A stretch of DNA of 64,000 bases from positions 1 through 64,000 of the IMG/VR virus record IMGVR_UViG_3300030329_005371. The stretch is one strand, 5' to 3'. The translations under genes were made by a program, and so were the position numbers. Positions within the stretch are counted from its first letter, which is position 1. Each line of letters begins with the position of its first letter. The DNA comes from a virus. Shown piece by piece: positions 46,591 through 56,227 of the stretch. The notes under the pieces are model-generated. The model saw only the letters and a program-made list of their open reading frames with translations. It made no database searches and was not told where the DNA came from.

Positions 46591-47681
46591 TGAACATTCC
46601 ACTACTAGATTTAAAAAGACAATATCAAGCTATAAAAAAGGAGATTGTTCCCCTTGTGAATGAGATCATGGAATCTCAATGGTTTGTTAACGGCCCGCGC
46701 GTTAAAGAATTTGAAGAGAATTTTGCTAATTTCTGCGGAGCATCTCATGCGGTTGGGTGCTCTTCGGGCACAGACGCGTTAATTATGGCACTAACAGCAT
46801 TAGACATTGGCTGTGAGGACGAAGTAATCACAGTGCCATTTACTTTTTTTGCCACTGTCGAAGCAATTATTAGACGAGGCGCCTCTCCTGTATTTGTTGA
46901 TATTGAAGAAGAGACCTTTAATATTGATACTTCACAAATTGAGGCGGCTATTACCCCTAATACTAAAGCTATTATTCCTGTTCACCTTTTTGGACAATGT
47001 TCAAATATGGAGGAGATTAGAAATATAGCAGCCAAGTATGATCTAAAAGTCATAGAAGATTCAGCACAAGCGGTAGGTGCGACATGGAAGTCCGACCGGG
47101 CTGGCTCAATGGGCACATTAGGGTGTTTTAGTTTTTTTCCTTCTAAGAATTTAGGCGCCTTCGGAGATGGAGGCATTGTTACTACTAATGATGAAGAGCT
47201 GTATGAGAAAATGTTGCGTACGCGTCAACACGGCATTGATATGAAAAATCCTTATTATTATGAACACATTGGAGGAAACTTCAGACTTGATGCCTTACAA
47301 GCAGCTGTATTAAACGTAAAACTTAAGTATATTGAACAATGGCAAGCACAGCGCCATCAGAATGCGCTATATTATAACGAACGCCTGAAAGGGGTGATTA
47401 CACCTCCGTCCTATGAATATGCTTATCATGTTTATAATCAGTATGTAATTCGTAGTTCTATGCGCGATAAATTAAAGCAAAAACTACATGATAATAATAT
47501 TGGATGTTCCGTTTATTATCCTTATCCTATACACCTACAGCCTTGCGTGGAGATGCTTGGTTATAAAGCAGGTGATTTTCCTGTAACGGAGAAAGCTTGT
47601 TCTGAAGTATTGGCCCTTCCAATATTTCCCGAGCTAAGTCAAGCGGAATTAGATCGTGTTATCGAGGTGATAAACCAATGA
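46590..47681 (+). CDS. DegT/DnrJ/EryC1 sugar aminotransferase
   Basis: A 363-aa PLP enzyme: IPLLDLKRQYQAI start, GCSSGTDALIMAL, TVPFTFFATVEAI, VIEDSAQAVGA, and FFPSKNLGAFGDGG carrying the Schiff-base Lys (about 186). It makes amino-sugar nucleotides, such as 3-amino or 4-amino sugars, from keto precursors with Glu as donor. It pairs naturally with the Gfo/Idh oxidoreductase that follows, as in 3-amino-sugar pathways. Confidence 0.93.
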   Translation: MNIPLLDLKRQYQAIKKEIVPLVNEIMESQWFVNGPRVKEFEENFANFCGASHAVGCSSGTDALIMALTALDIGCEDEVITVPFTFFATVEAIIRRGASPVFVDIEEETFNIDTSQIEAAITPNTKAIIPVHLFGQCSNMEEIRNIAAKYDLKVIEDSAQAVGATWKSDRAGSMGTLGCFSFFPSKNLGAFGDGGIVTTNDEELYEKMLRTRQHGIDMKNPYYYEHIGGNFRLDALQAAVLNVKLKYIEQWQAQRHQNALYYNERLKGVITPPSYEYAYHVYNQYVIRSSMRDKLKQKLHDNNIGCSVYYPYPIHLQPCVEMLGYKAGDFPVTEKACSEVLALPIFPELSQAELDRVIEVINQ

Positions 47682-48562
47682 GAGTGGTTCTGGTTGGGTG
47701 TGGTTCTATGGGACAAAAGCATCTTAATGTGCTGGACTCTATTGATAATTTAGAAGTAGTGGGAGTTATTGATCCTACTTTTGAAAGAGAAGGTATTAAT
47801 TTCAGCTCCATAGAACAATTTTTAGAAACAGAAGTTCCAGTTGATTTTGCCATCGTGGCAACTCCAACCAGTTATCATCACAAAAGTGCCATATCTCTTA
47901 TTCATAATGGCATTCATGTATTGATTGAGAAACCAATCGCCCCCACTCTTCAAGAGGCAGAAGAGATTAGATACGCAGCTACCAAGCACAATGTTAAAGT
48001 AGCAGTGGGTCATATTGAAAGATTTAATCCGGCAATTGTTGCTTTACGTAACGATTTAAAAGAGCAAAATGTTTTGACCTGTAATATTAAGCGTATCAGC
48101 CCCTATCCTGCTCGTATTCAAGATATAGGGGTAAAGTTAGATTTAGGCATTCATGATGTAGATTTGGTGAGATATATAACCGGCAAAGAGGTTAAGAATT
48201 ATCATTGTACTTCTTCCAAGGTAACACATCCAGATCGAGAAGACACAGCTTTATTTTATTTTCATTTAGGAAATACGTCCGCTACGATTTTAAACAGCTG
48301 GATGTCTCCTTTTCGGGAGAGAAAAATAGATGTCATGACAGAAGAACATTATTATAAAATTGATTTGATGACACAAAGCGTGGCAAAATATTCCATTATG
48401 GAATCGAACAGCTATGGGATTACGGATTTATATATTCAGCGTACAAATGCTCTACAGGACCAAACTATCGCATTTATAAATTTTATTGAAACGAATGATG
48501 CGGGAGATTTAGCGCAATTAGAAGATGCGATGATTGCTTTGGGATATGTTTTAGGAGATTAA
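47678..48562 (+). CDS. Gfo/Idh/MocA-family oxidoreductase
   Basis: A 294-aa NAD(P)-dependent dehydrogenase: VVLVGCGSMGQKHL (Rossmann glycines), then VDFAIVATPTSYH, then VLIEKPIAPTLQEAEE (the E-K-P motif), and GIHDVDLVRYI. It oxidises sugar nucleotides (for example to 3-keto forms). Follows the aminotransferase by an ATGA overlap, suggesting a shared amino-sugar pathway. Confidence 0.9.
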   Translation: MRVVLVGCGSMGQKHLNVLDSIDNLEVVGVIDPTFEREGINFSSIEQFLETEVPVDFAIVATPTSYHHKSAISLIHNGIHVLIEKPIAPTLQEAEEIRYAATKHNVKVAVGHIERFNPAIVALRNDLKEQNVLTCNIKRISPYPARIQDIGVKLDLGIHDVDLVRYITGKEVKNYHCTSSKVTHPDREDTALFYFHLGNTSATILNSWMSPFRERKIDVMTEEHYYKIDLMTQSVAKYSIMESNSYGITDLYIQRTNALQDQTIAFINFIETNDAGDLAQLEDAMIALGYVLGD

Positions 48563-48563
48563 G

Positions 48564-49454
48564 ATGAAAGCCTGTATAAGTTATATTTCTTCGCGTACAC
48601 GGTGTATTGAGTATAGCCTTAAATCGTTATGGGATAATTTCAATTGTGATTACAATTATCCGGTATATGTAAATTATTTTGATGATATTTATGATAATTT
48701 GGATTTACGCTCTCACATTACAAGACACAATGAGCAAAATGTTATCTTTTGTCAAGTCCCCTATCAAACTCCCTCTTTTTTGAAAGAGGAAGAACTTTTT
48801 TATAATCGTAAAGATTTGTGGTATGCTCGTGAAAGATTTTCAATTGCTCGTAAAGGATATCTTCATATGTGTCATTACACAAGCAATATGTATGGATATC
48901 CTAATACTAATTTACATGAATATGATTATGTGATGACGCATGATGACGAGGCCGGATATACTAAGAAAATGCCCTATAATCCTTTTGAAGTTATGGAAAA
49001 ACAACCTTACTGGATCGGAGCATATGCGGTTAATCAACGCCTTAAAAATGGCCACCCCCATCAGGGACACTTAGATACTCGAACTGGACTGTGGGAGTTC
49101 ACTCGTAATTTTCTTAAGGAAAACGAAATAGTTCCCGAATCTCCCGTTCTACAAGCGCTGCTAAAAGAAACGAAAGCAGAGAACCTATATCATTATATTA
49201 AATGGTGCGATACGTATGTTATTAAAACTGAAATATTCAGATCGGAATTGTGGAATAAGTGGATCACTGCGATTAATAATAATGGTGGCATATACAAATA
49301 TCGATGGGGAGATAATGAGATTGTAACATTATTTGCTTATATGAGCCAAGATAAAATATTTGATTTAAAAACAGTCCCAGAAGGCTACCATGATCAAGGA
49401 ATGTTTAGAAATATTCAAGACTACGCACCTGGAGTTAAAGATGTCGCAAAATAA
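48564..49454 (+). CDS. Glycosyltransferase, possibly GT15-like
   Basis: A 296-aa protein with GYLHMCHYTSNMYGYPNTNL, then YDYVMTHDDEAGY (acidic DDE) and KYRWGDNEIVTLF. The order (HMC-R/Y-F, DYxxRxDD, RWGD) is reminiscent of GT15 alpha-1,2-mannosyltransferases of fungi. I cannot confirm this by eye, but a nucleotide-sugar transferase is likely. It lies beside other GT genes. Overlaps the next gene by 14 nt. Confidence 0.6.
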   Translation: MKACISYISSRTRCIEYSLKSLWDNFNCDYNYPVYVNYFDDIYDNLDLRSHITRHNEQNVIFCQVPYQTPSFLKEEELFYNRKDLWYARERFSIARKGYLHMCHYTSNMYGYPNTNLHEYDYVMTHDDEAGYTKKMPYNPFEVMEKQPYWIGAYAVNQRLKNGHPHQGHLDTRTGLWEFTRNFLKENEIVPESPVLQALLKETKAENLYHYIKWCDTYVIKTEIFRSELWNKWITAINNNGGIYKYRWGDNEIVTLFAYMSQDKIFDLKTVPEGYHDQGMFRNIQDYAPGVKDVAK

Positions 49455-50256
49455 TATTGAGAAAAAACTAAAGCGCGAATTAGAAGACATGCAGAATTTG
49501 TGGCTTAATGGATCTAATCCGTCTTTGTGGGGATGGGAAAAAGCCTTGGAGAATTTCAACAAGAGTCCATATCCCATAGACATAGATTATATCGAACGAA
49601 GATGTATTTTACCATGTATGACTCCCGCGTCCACTGTTTTAGATATCGGCACTAACGGAGGATTTTGGCTTGGCAGGATGAAAAACGCTAAAAGACTTAT
49701 TGGAATAGATGCGCTCCCTGCGGCACATCTTGGATTTTGGAGCCGCATGACTAGAGATCTATCGCCAGAAGAATTAAAAAAGGTAGAATTCCATCAAATA
49801 TCAGACTTTAAGTGTTCGTTCTTGGAGGACAATAGTATAGATTACGTATTTTCATATGATGTATTTTGTCATATCTCATATTCCGGCGCCAAAGCTTATA
49901 TAGAAAATTTAGCACCAAAACTTAAAAAAGGGGCAAATTGCTTTATTATGATTGCAGATTATGATAAATATATCTACAAAGATCGAGCACTTTTTATAGG
50001 TGACGCCGAAGATTCCAATAAATTTATTAACTTAAATGGATTAAATAAGCTAGCTAAAGGCGCCGGATTCGATAGTGTAGATGAATTTGTCGCCGATTAT
50101 GATGGCATTAAGAAACAATCTCCAGGTCGGTGGTATTTTTACAATACCGATCGGTTTGTAGAACTGATTGAGAATAATGACTATGAATTGATAAATCGCG
50201 ATGTGGCAGTAATCGCCGATCCATTAAATCCCATAATTCACTTTAGGAAGCTATAA
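49441..50256 (+). CDS. SAM-dependent methyltransferase
   Basis: About 271 aa. VLDIGTNGGFWLGRMKNAK (SAM loop), LIGIDALPA, and YVFSYDVFCHISYSGAKAYI give a class I methyltransferase fold; the ends are specific to this protein. Start ATG 49441 by overlap logic. Likely methylates a glycan or sugar. Confidence 0.8.
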   Translation: MSQNNIEKKLKRELEDMQNLWLNGSNPSLWGWEKALENFNKSPYPIDIDYIERRCILPCMTPASTVLDIGTNGGFWLGRMKNAKRLIGIDALPAAHLGFWSRMTRDLSPEELKKVEFHQISDFKCSFLEDNSIDYVFSYDVFCHISYSGAKAYIENLAPKLKKGANCFIMIADYDKYIYKDRALFIGDAEDSNKFINLNGLNKLAKGAGFDSVDEFVADYDGIKKQSPGRWYFYNTDRFVELIENNDYELINRDVAVIADPLNPIIHFRKL

Positions 50257-50918
50257 TGAAATCATCACTAAAAGATAGTATTTTGAGAAAATTTATTACC
50301 CCTGACTCTAATGGGAATACATTAATGACGCCGATTGTTATTTCTCGCGAAAAGAAAGTGCTTTATTTTCATATCGCCAAAACAGGAGGATCCTCTATCG
50401 CTCAGCTTCTCCGAAATAACAAAATGGATGATATGGTGTTAGGAAACAAACGAGGCATTCATGAAGAAAAAGTTGCTTACTTTGAGGAAGTCCTGGAGGA
50501 GTGGGAGGAATATTATAAATTTACATTTGTGCGAAACAAGTTTGATCTTTTAATCTCGCTCTACAATTATGACAGACAGTTGAATGGAAAATATAGTCTT
50601 CCTAATCATGTAACTTTTGAAGAGTTTATCACCAACCATGTTGGAGTCCAAGATCCTATTTATACACACTGGATTGACCAATATTATTTGACATACGCTG
50701 ATGGCGAGTGTATGTATGATTTTGTTGGAAGATTCGAGAATTATAATGAAGATTTAAATACAGTCTGTAAACATCTCGGAATTGAAAATACCCAGATTCG
50801 CACAAATATAGGCAACTATGATCGCAGCAAAAAACAAGAATACTACACTGAAGATCTAAAACAAATTGTAAAGGATAGATTTTCTGACGAAATAGAGTGT
50901 TTTAATTGGTGGTATTAA
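50256..50918 (+). CDS. Sulfotransferase (PAPS-type)
   Basis: A 220-aa protein with YFHIAKTGGSSIAQLLR (5'-PSB loop) and FTFVRNKFDLLISLYNY (3'-phosphate-binding RN...S motif), as in carbohydrate sulfotransferases. Transfers sulfate from PAPS to a glycan hydroxyl. No signal or membrane segment. Ends one base before the next gene. Confidence 0.87.
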   Translation: MKSSLKDSILRKFITPDSNGNTLMTPIVISREKKVLYFHIAKTGGSSIAQLLRNNKMDDMVLGNKRGIHEEKVAYFEEVLEEWEEYYKFTFVRNKFDLLISLYNYDRQLNGKYSLPNHVTFEEFITNHVGVQDPIYTHWIDQYYLTYADGECMYDFVGRFENYNEDLNTVCKHLGIENTQIRTNIGNYDRSKKQEYYTEDLKQIVKDRFSDEIECFNWWY

Positions 50919-51737
50919 ATGGGAAAATTTAAGACTTGGAAAGAATTTGATGAATCGCGAGAGCTTGGATCTCCTACGATACACATTAAACCACGCGACT
51001 ACGCATTGAGACTGATGCGATATCAGATGTCCTGCAACCGCCCTAAAAGACCTGACCGGCCTGGAAGACCTCCTAGAAGTGTTGAAAGATTTGCTGCCCA
51101 TGGTGAGGATGGTATACTAGAAGAGATATTTTTAAATCGCTTGAACATTCAAAAAGGAATAGCATGCGAATTCGGTGCTTGGGACGGTATAGCATATAGT
51201 AATACTTTTAATCTTGTAAAAAATTATGGTTGGAAATGCCACATGATCGAGGCCGATCCGCAAAAAGCAAAAGAACTGCGAAAAACCGCATCAAGACCAG
51301 GATTAGATATTATTCCATATGAATATCTTATTGATTATAAATCAAGATTTATTGGAGATGATAAAACAAATCCATGTGAATCTGTTGCCAAACAAACTAT
51401 CACCTTAGAATCATTTTTAGACGAAATTAACATGCCTCACGATTTTGATCTTTTAAGTATTGATGTTGATGGGCCTGATTATCAAATATGGCAGTCTTTA
51501 GAAAATTATCATCCTAAAATTGTAATAATCGAAGCAAATAATAATGATTTAGATATAATCTACAAAGAAGGCGCAGATCATAGAATACATATGGAGGGGA
51601 GCACATCTTTTGGCCCTATGAAAAAACTTGGAGAGGCAAAAGGATATACTCTTTTGGTCTATACGGGGAATTTGATTTTTGCTAGAAATGATATTTATGA
51701 AATTTTAAAGCAATTTAAATCTGTGAGCTTGGATTGA
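50919..51737 (+). CDS. FkbM-family methyltransferase
   Basis: A 272-aa protein with FAAHGEDGILEEIF, then GIACEFGAWDGIAYSNTF, MIEADPQK, ITLESFLDE and LLSIDVDGPDYQIW, the FkbM signature set. Probably O-methylates a sugar. First of three FkbM-type genes in the cluster; this and the one at 55355 are alike (GAWDG motif). Confidence 0.87.
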   Translation: MGKFKTWKEFDESRELGSPTIHIKPRDYALRLMRYQMSCNRPKRPDRPGRPPRSVERFAAHGEDGILEEIFLNRLNIQKGIACEFGAWDGIAYSNTFNLVKNYGWKCHMIEADPQKAKELRKTASRPGLDIIPYEYLIDYKSRFIGDDKTNPCESVAKQTITLESFLDEINMPHDFDLLSIDVDGPDYQIWQSLENYHPKIVIIEANNNDLDIIYKEGADHRIHMEGSTSFGPMKKLGEAKGYTLLVYTGNLIFARNDIYEILKQFKSVSLD

Positions 51738-51743
51738 GATAAC

Positions 51744-52547
51744 ATGGAACAAAAGAAGATTAAAATTTTTAGTCCTGGCGCCTGTGGAACTAGATTTTTA
51801 ACTGGTATTTTTTCGTATACCCATGGACAAGAGAGCCCAACAATTCAGGAAGAAATTCTAGAAGATATTTGTAATAAATTTAAATTTCGTTCCGCGGGCC
51901 CCACACACTCTCCTTACCACAAGATAGAAAGTAAAGATCTGAACACCTTACGAAAAATAATTTTTCTTTATGGAGATCCTCGAAATACTTTTTTATCCAT
52001 TTGTAATAAACACGTTGATAGGAGGCATCGTCATTTGCTACATTTAGGCTATTTGGGCGATCGAAGCGAACTGGCAACATCTTTGAAGGACTTAGATACT
52101 ATGCATCGAACGCACATTCCCACAAGATCGATTCAATCATCGCGCGAAGCCATGACATTTCAGCGCATATCCCTTGGAGCCCCTAGGGTTACGGTCACTA
52201 CCGGTTGTCCGGACTATCTGGAGGCTGTAGCTATTATCATCGAGCAAATTAAATCTTTTTCTGGCCTAGAAGATCACTTCAATTCGTGGCTTCATGCCGA
52301 TTGTCCAATTCCTATAGCATTTGTAAAATATGAATATTTGTTGGAAGTTTTTGATCAGCTTCTAGACTTTGTTGAAATTTATGAATCGCGAAGTTTAATA
52401 AAGGCGTATGCTAATGCTGAGTGGAAACCAAGAAGATCAAAACACGAAGAACACACACATTCGGATAAATTAAATAAATTGTTCGACTCTCTTTTGTCGA
52501 TACAATCACAATTACCTCCATTTTGGATTAAGGAGCCAACAAAATGA
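51744..52547 (+). CDS. Sulfotransferase-like protein
   Basis: A 267-aa protein starting IKIFSPGACGTRFLTGIF with IIFLYGDPRNTFLSICNKHVDR and HRHLLHLGYLGD, the same frame of motifs as the protein at 35145 (IFSSGGCGTRWLQ ... YADPREVFLHII ... HFQHLG). A PAPS-type fold is likely, with the substrate a glycan. Confidence 0.7.
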   Translation: MEQKKIKIFSPGACGTRFLTGIFSYTHGQESPTIQEEILEDICNKFKFRSAGPTHSPYHKIESKDLNTLRKIIFLYGDPRNTFLSICNKHVDRRHRHLLHLGYLGDRSELATSLKDLDTMHRTHIPTRSIQSSREAMTFQRISLGAPRVTVTTGCPDYLEAVAIIIEQIKSFSGLEDHFNSWLHADCPIPIAFVKYEYLLEVFDQLLDFVEIYESRSLIKAYANAEWKPRRSKHEEHTHSDKLNKLFDSLLSIQSQLPPFWIKEPTK

Positions 52548-53521
52548 AGATATTATTTATAGATCCAGCCGTCCATAGCGCGAAGTCAGCGACATACCAC
52601 CATTATAATTATCTTTACGATCGATTAAAGATGAGGCATTATCACGAAGTTTTTCTTTATAATAAAACTTCCTTTAATAACATTGGAGATGTTTTAATGG
52701 AGTGTCATCTAAACAATTTTAAGCCCGATATTATTTTCTTTGGAATGGGATGGTTCGCACTAAAGCCTCCACACTTTTCAAAAAATCTACATTTAGACAA
52801 AGTAGATATACCAGCCGTAGGATTTTTATTTAAGCCCCAGAACTTTTTAGAAGAAAAAATAAAATTTTTAAAGAATAATAATTTTGATTTGATTATAAGC
52901 TCTGTTCCTCAATGCGATGAATACCAAGAAAAATCCGGAATTGAGTGTAAATTATTGTCCCAAGCCGGCGATCCGAGGACCTTTTATGATCGTAAAATTG
53001 ACAAAATTTATGATATTGGCTTTAGCGGAGCATTACACGACAACCATATCTATGTAGACGGCGCTTTCAAGACCTTCAACATACGCTCACGCGCTCAAGA
53101 TTTGTTGCGCGAACAAGAAGGCATCTCTGCTTTTTTAAATGGTAGCGACGATGTAGCGGCCCGCATACCAAGTTATGAGGAGTATGCCAAAAAGATAAGC
53201 CAATGTAAGATGTGGATAGCAACCCCCGCGCCCTTCGAGGAAATTACAGGTAGATATTATGAAATTGGAATGGCTAAGACGCTACTTTTTTGTAGTGAAG
53301 TGCCAGAAATTTACAAAGATGTGTTGCGTGATGGTGAAAATTGTGTTATATTCTCTAATGATTTAAGTGATTTCTTAGATAAATTTTATTATTATCGAGA
53401 TAACTGGGAAATTACGCAGCAAATTATTGAGAATTCCTATAAAGAATTTCACTCAGCCCACACTTGGGAACAGCGTGTAGAATTTTTATTAAGTTATTTT
53501 AAAGAGGTACTGGAAAAATAG
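52544..53521 (+). CDS. Glycosyltransferase (CgeB/DUF3880-like)
   Basis: A 325-aa protein: FIDPAVHSAKSATYHHYNYL, IIFFGMGWFALKPPHF, then IYDIGFSGALHDNHIY and TGRYYEIGMAKTLLF (R-x-x-E-A-like region), as in spore-coat/glycosyltransferase CgeB-type proteins. GT-B fold expected. Coupled by ATGA to the previous gene. Confidence 0.72.
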   Translation: MKILFIDPAVHSAKSATYHHYNYLYDRLKMRHYHEVFLYNKTSFNNIGDVLMECHLNNFKPDIIFFGMGWFALKPPHFSKNLHLDKVDIPAVGFLFKPQNFLEEKIKFLKNNNFDLIISSVPQCDEYQEKSGIECKLLSQAGDPRTFYDRKIDKIYDIGFSGALHDNHIYVDGAFKTFNIRSRAQDLLREQEGISAFLNGSDDVAARIPSYEEYAKKISQCKMWIATPAPFEEITGRYYEIGMAKTLLFCSEVPEIYKDVLRDGENCVIFSNDLSDFLDKFYYYRDNWEITQQIIENSYKEFHSAHTWEQRVEFLLSYFKEVLEK

Positions 53522-53522
53522 A

Positions 53523-54656
53523 ATGGAAAAAATAAGTGTTATAGGCATCGGAAAATTAGGATTATGTTTTGGTTTAAGCTTAGAAGCAGCCGGCTATCAT
53601 GTAGTGGGGGTAGACATCAATGAGTCTTATGTAGAAGCCATCAACAATAAAACATTTAATAGCTCTGAGCCAATGGTAGAAGAAATGCTAAAAAATAGCA
53701 AGCACTTTGAGGCCACCACTAACCTTAAAAAAGCAATACTCCACTCAGATATAATTTTTGTGATTGTAGCCACTCCTTCTTTATCAAATGGGCGTTATGA
53801 CCATAAGCAAATAGAAGATCTTTGTGACAACCTCATGGCCATGGGCCCTCAAGCCGCACCTAAGCATCTTATTATTAATTGTACTACGATGCCTCAATAT
53901 TGCGAAAAGCTTCAAGAGCGAGTAGGGTTAAATAACTGGACTGTTTCTTATAATCCAGAGTTTATAGCCCAAGGAACAATTATAGCCAATCAAGAAAATC
54001 CAGATATGGTATTAATTGGAGAATCCAATGTGGACGTCGGAGATCGATTACAGAAGATATATGAGACGATGACACTAAACACTCCAAAAATTCACAGAAT
54101 GACTCCCACCGAGGCTGAAATTACAAAAATTGCTCTTAATTGTTTTTTAACAACGAAAATTTCTTATACTAATATGATCGGAGATATTGTATCGGCTTCG
54201 GGAGGAAGGCCTCAAGTTGTCCTTAATGCTGTGGGCGCAGACAGCCGCGTTGGCTCTAAGCTCACTCGTTATGGTTTTGGATATGGGGGGCCATGTTTCC
54301 CCCGAGATAATCGAGCCATTGGCATCTATGCTCAAGATATAGGCCTCCCAGCCGATATTAGTGCGGCCACCGACGAAATCAATATTAAACATTTGAGGTT
54401 TCAAATCAATGACTTTATAAGAAAGAATGATAAACATACCAAGATCTCTTTTGGGGATTGTCCGGAACCAGACCGAGTAATATATGAGAACGTAACATAT
54501 AAAAAAGGCTCTACCATGATTGAAGAGTCTCAACAATTAGCTTTTGCGGTGGCGCTAGCAGAGTGTGGATATGAAGTAAGGATTTATGATTGTCGAGAGG
54601 TAATAGAGAGCGTACGCGCCTTACATGGTGAGTTATTTGAATATGTGGAAATATAA
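53523..54656 (+). CDS. UDP-glucose/GDP-mannose dehydrogenase family enzyme (full length)
   Basis: A 377-aa NAD-dependent four-electron dehydrogenase: VIGIGKLGLCFGLSLE (Rossmann), VDINESYVEAIN, VATPS, the YNPEFIAQGT element and the catalytic Cys in YGGPCFPRDNRA, then a C-terminal nucleotide-sugar domain. It turns UDP- or GDP-hexose into the uronate. Its C-terminal domain is complete, unlike that of the relative at 61873. Confidence 0.92.
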   Translation: MEKISVIGIGKLGLCFGLSLEAAGYHVVGVDINESYVEAINNKTFNSSEPMVEEMLKNSKHFEATTNLKKAILHSDIIFVIVATPSLSNGRYDHKQIEDLCDNLMAMGPQAAPKHLIINCTTMPQYCEKLQERVGLNNWTVSYNPEFIAQGTIIANQENPDMVLIGESNVDVGDRLQKIYETMTLNTPKIHRMTPTEAEITKIALNCFLTTKISYTNMIGDIVSASGGRPQVVLNAVGADSRVGSKLTRYGFGYGGPCFPRDNRAIGIYAQDIGLPADISAATDEINIKHLRFQINDFIRKNDKHTKISFGDCPEPDRVIYENVTYKKGSTMIEESQQLAFAVALAECGYEVRIYDCREVIESVRALHGELFEYVEI

Positions 54657-55358
54657 ATGAGTTGGATGAAAAGATATCAAAAGAAGTTTAATATATTTAA
54701 AGTAATCTTAGATAAGAAGGATCCTGTTATTGTGGAAGTAGGCGCACACTATGGAGAAGATAGTGTAAGATTTACTGAAGCTTTTGAGGATTGTACTGTT
54801 TATTGCTTCGAACCGGATCCGCGTAATGTGGCAGTCTTTAAGAAGTATGTCAATAGCTCTAATATTCATCTCTTCGAATGCGCGTTGTCTAACGAAGAAG
54901 GTACCGCAGAATTTTATCAAAGTTTCCAAGATTTTGAAAACGAACAGGTACCAGACAAATATGATTGGATATCTCCAGAAGATTACCGCGACTATAACAT
55001 CAATAGTTCCGGAGCTTCTTCTCTCAAAAAGGGCTATGAGCATGCTCTAGAAAAGACAGTTACGGTAACAACTAAGCGTTTCGATAATTGGATGGTTGAG
55101 AACGATCTTGTTCATGTCGATCTTTTGTGGATAGATGTCCAGGGAGCTGAAGAACAAGTAATTGATGGCGCCTCAACTGAATTAGCCAATGTAGATTTCA
55201 TTTGGATTGAATACGGAGAAACTTTTTACGAAGGTGCTTTGTCCAGGATGCAAACTATAGCTCTTTTATCAGCCAAAGGTTTTAAAGTGTTAAAAGATTA
55301 TCCAAATTCATCGGACACCGGAGATCTTTTATTTTATAACTTAGCGAGAAAGAAATGA
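54657..55358 (+). CDS. FkbM-family methyltransferase
   Basis: A 233-aa protein with VIVEVGAHYGEDSVRFTEAF, VYCFEPDPRNV, FDNWMVENDLVHVDLLWIDVQGAE: canonical FkbM motifs. Likely sugar O-methylation. Ends 4 nt into the next methyltransferase gene. Confidence 0.9.
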   Translation: MSWMKRYQKKFNIFKVILDKKDPVIVEVGAHYGEDSVRFTEAFEDCTVYCFEPDPRNVAVFKKYVNSSNIHLFECALSNEEGTAEFYQSFQDFENEQVPDKYDWISPEDYRDYNINSSGASSLKKGYEHALEKTVTVTTKRFDNWMVENDLVHVDLLWIDVQGAEEQVIDGASTELANVDFIWIEYGETFYEGALSRMQTIALLSAKGFKVLKDYPNSSDTGDLLFYNLARKK

Positions 55359-56227
55359 ATAATTATGAAAATCTTTTAGATTATATTGGATATCACGACA
55401 AATGGCACGGCACCAGACAGTCTCAACGTACTCCATATGTGTATAATCAGAATGAACACTTAACTAAAGAAATTTTAGATAGAATGAATATCGAAGAAGG
55501 TGTTTGTGTGGAATTTGGAGCATGGGACGGCCTTTATAATTCTAATACTAAGAACTTGATTGACAAAGGATGGCAAGCGATTCTAATCGAGCCAGATGAA
55601 CAAAAATATACTGAATTAGTTAGAAATTTTAGTTATAATTCGAGAGTCCGCTGTGTAAAAAGTTTTGTAAATGATACAAATAGTCTTTTGGATGATATTC
55701 TCAGAAGAGAGAATGTAGAAGAAATCGATTTTTGTAGTATCGATATTGATGGTTTAGACCTGGACGTATTTGAGGCGGTCCAAGAATTTTTGCCAAAATT
55801 AGTGTGTATAGAGGGAGGGCAAGTAATTCACCCTCGCGGCAACAGAATATCAACAGATATATCTAAAAATAATATTCAACAGAGCCTTAAAGTAATGGTA
55901 CAGAGCTTTGAATATAAGGGATATAAGTTGCTATGTTCTTATCAGGACGCATTCTTTATTAAAAAAGAGTATTATCATTTATTTAATGTAGATGAAAATT
56001 TGATGAATCAGTATATTAATGGCTTGTTAGCTCTTCCGAGAATTCCATATATTAAGAAACTATTGGATGAAAATAATCTACACAATTCGGTCTTGGAATA
56101 CGCGCTAAAAGATGTACCAGATTCTATTACAGATTACGTTGCCAGAGCTACGAAAAAATACAAAATGAGATGGGTGGATGATTTTTATGCTAATATCCAA
56201 GGGCGCTTAGAGGAGTTACGAGAATAA
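55355..56227 (+). CDS. FkbM-like methyltransferase
   Basis: A 290-aa protein with GVCVEFGAWDGLYNSNTKNL, ILIEPDEQK and IDFCSIDIDGLDLDVF, the same layout as the one at 50919 with an added C-terminal helical part (about 215-290). Likely another glycan methyltransferase. Confidence 0.85.
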   Translation: MNNYENLLDYIGYHDKWHGTRQSQRTPYVYNQNEHLTKEILDRMNIEEGVCVEFGAWDGLYNSNTKNLIDKGWQAILIEPDEQKYTELVRNFSYNSRVRCVKSFVNDTNSLLDDILRRENVEEIDFCSIDIDGLDLDVFEAVQEFLPKLVCIEGGQVIHPRGNRISTDISKNNIQQSLKVMVQSFEYKGYKLLCSYQDAFFIKKEYYHLFNVDENLMNQYINGLLALPRIPYIKKLLDENNLHNSVLEYALKDVPDSITDYVARATKKYKMRWVDDFYANIQGRLEELRE

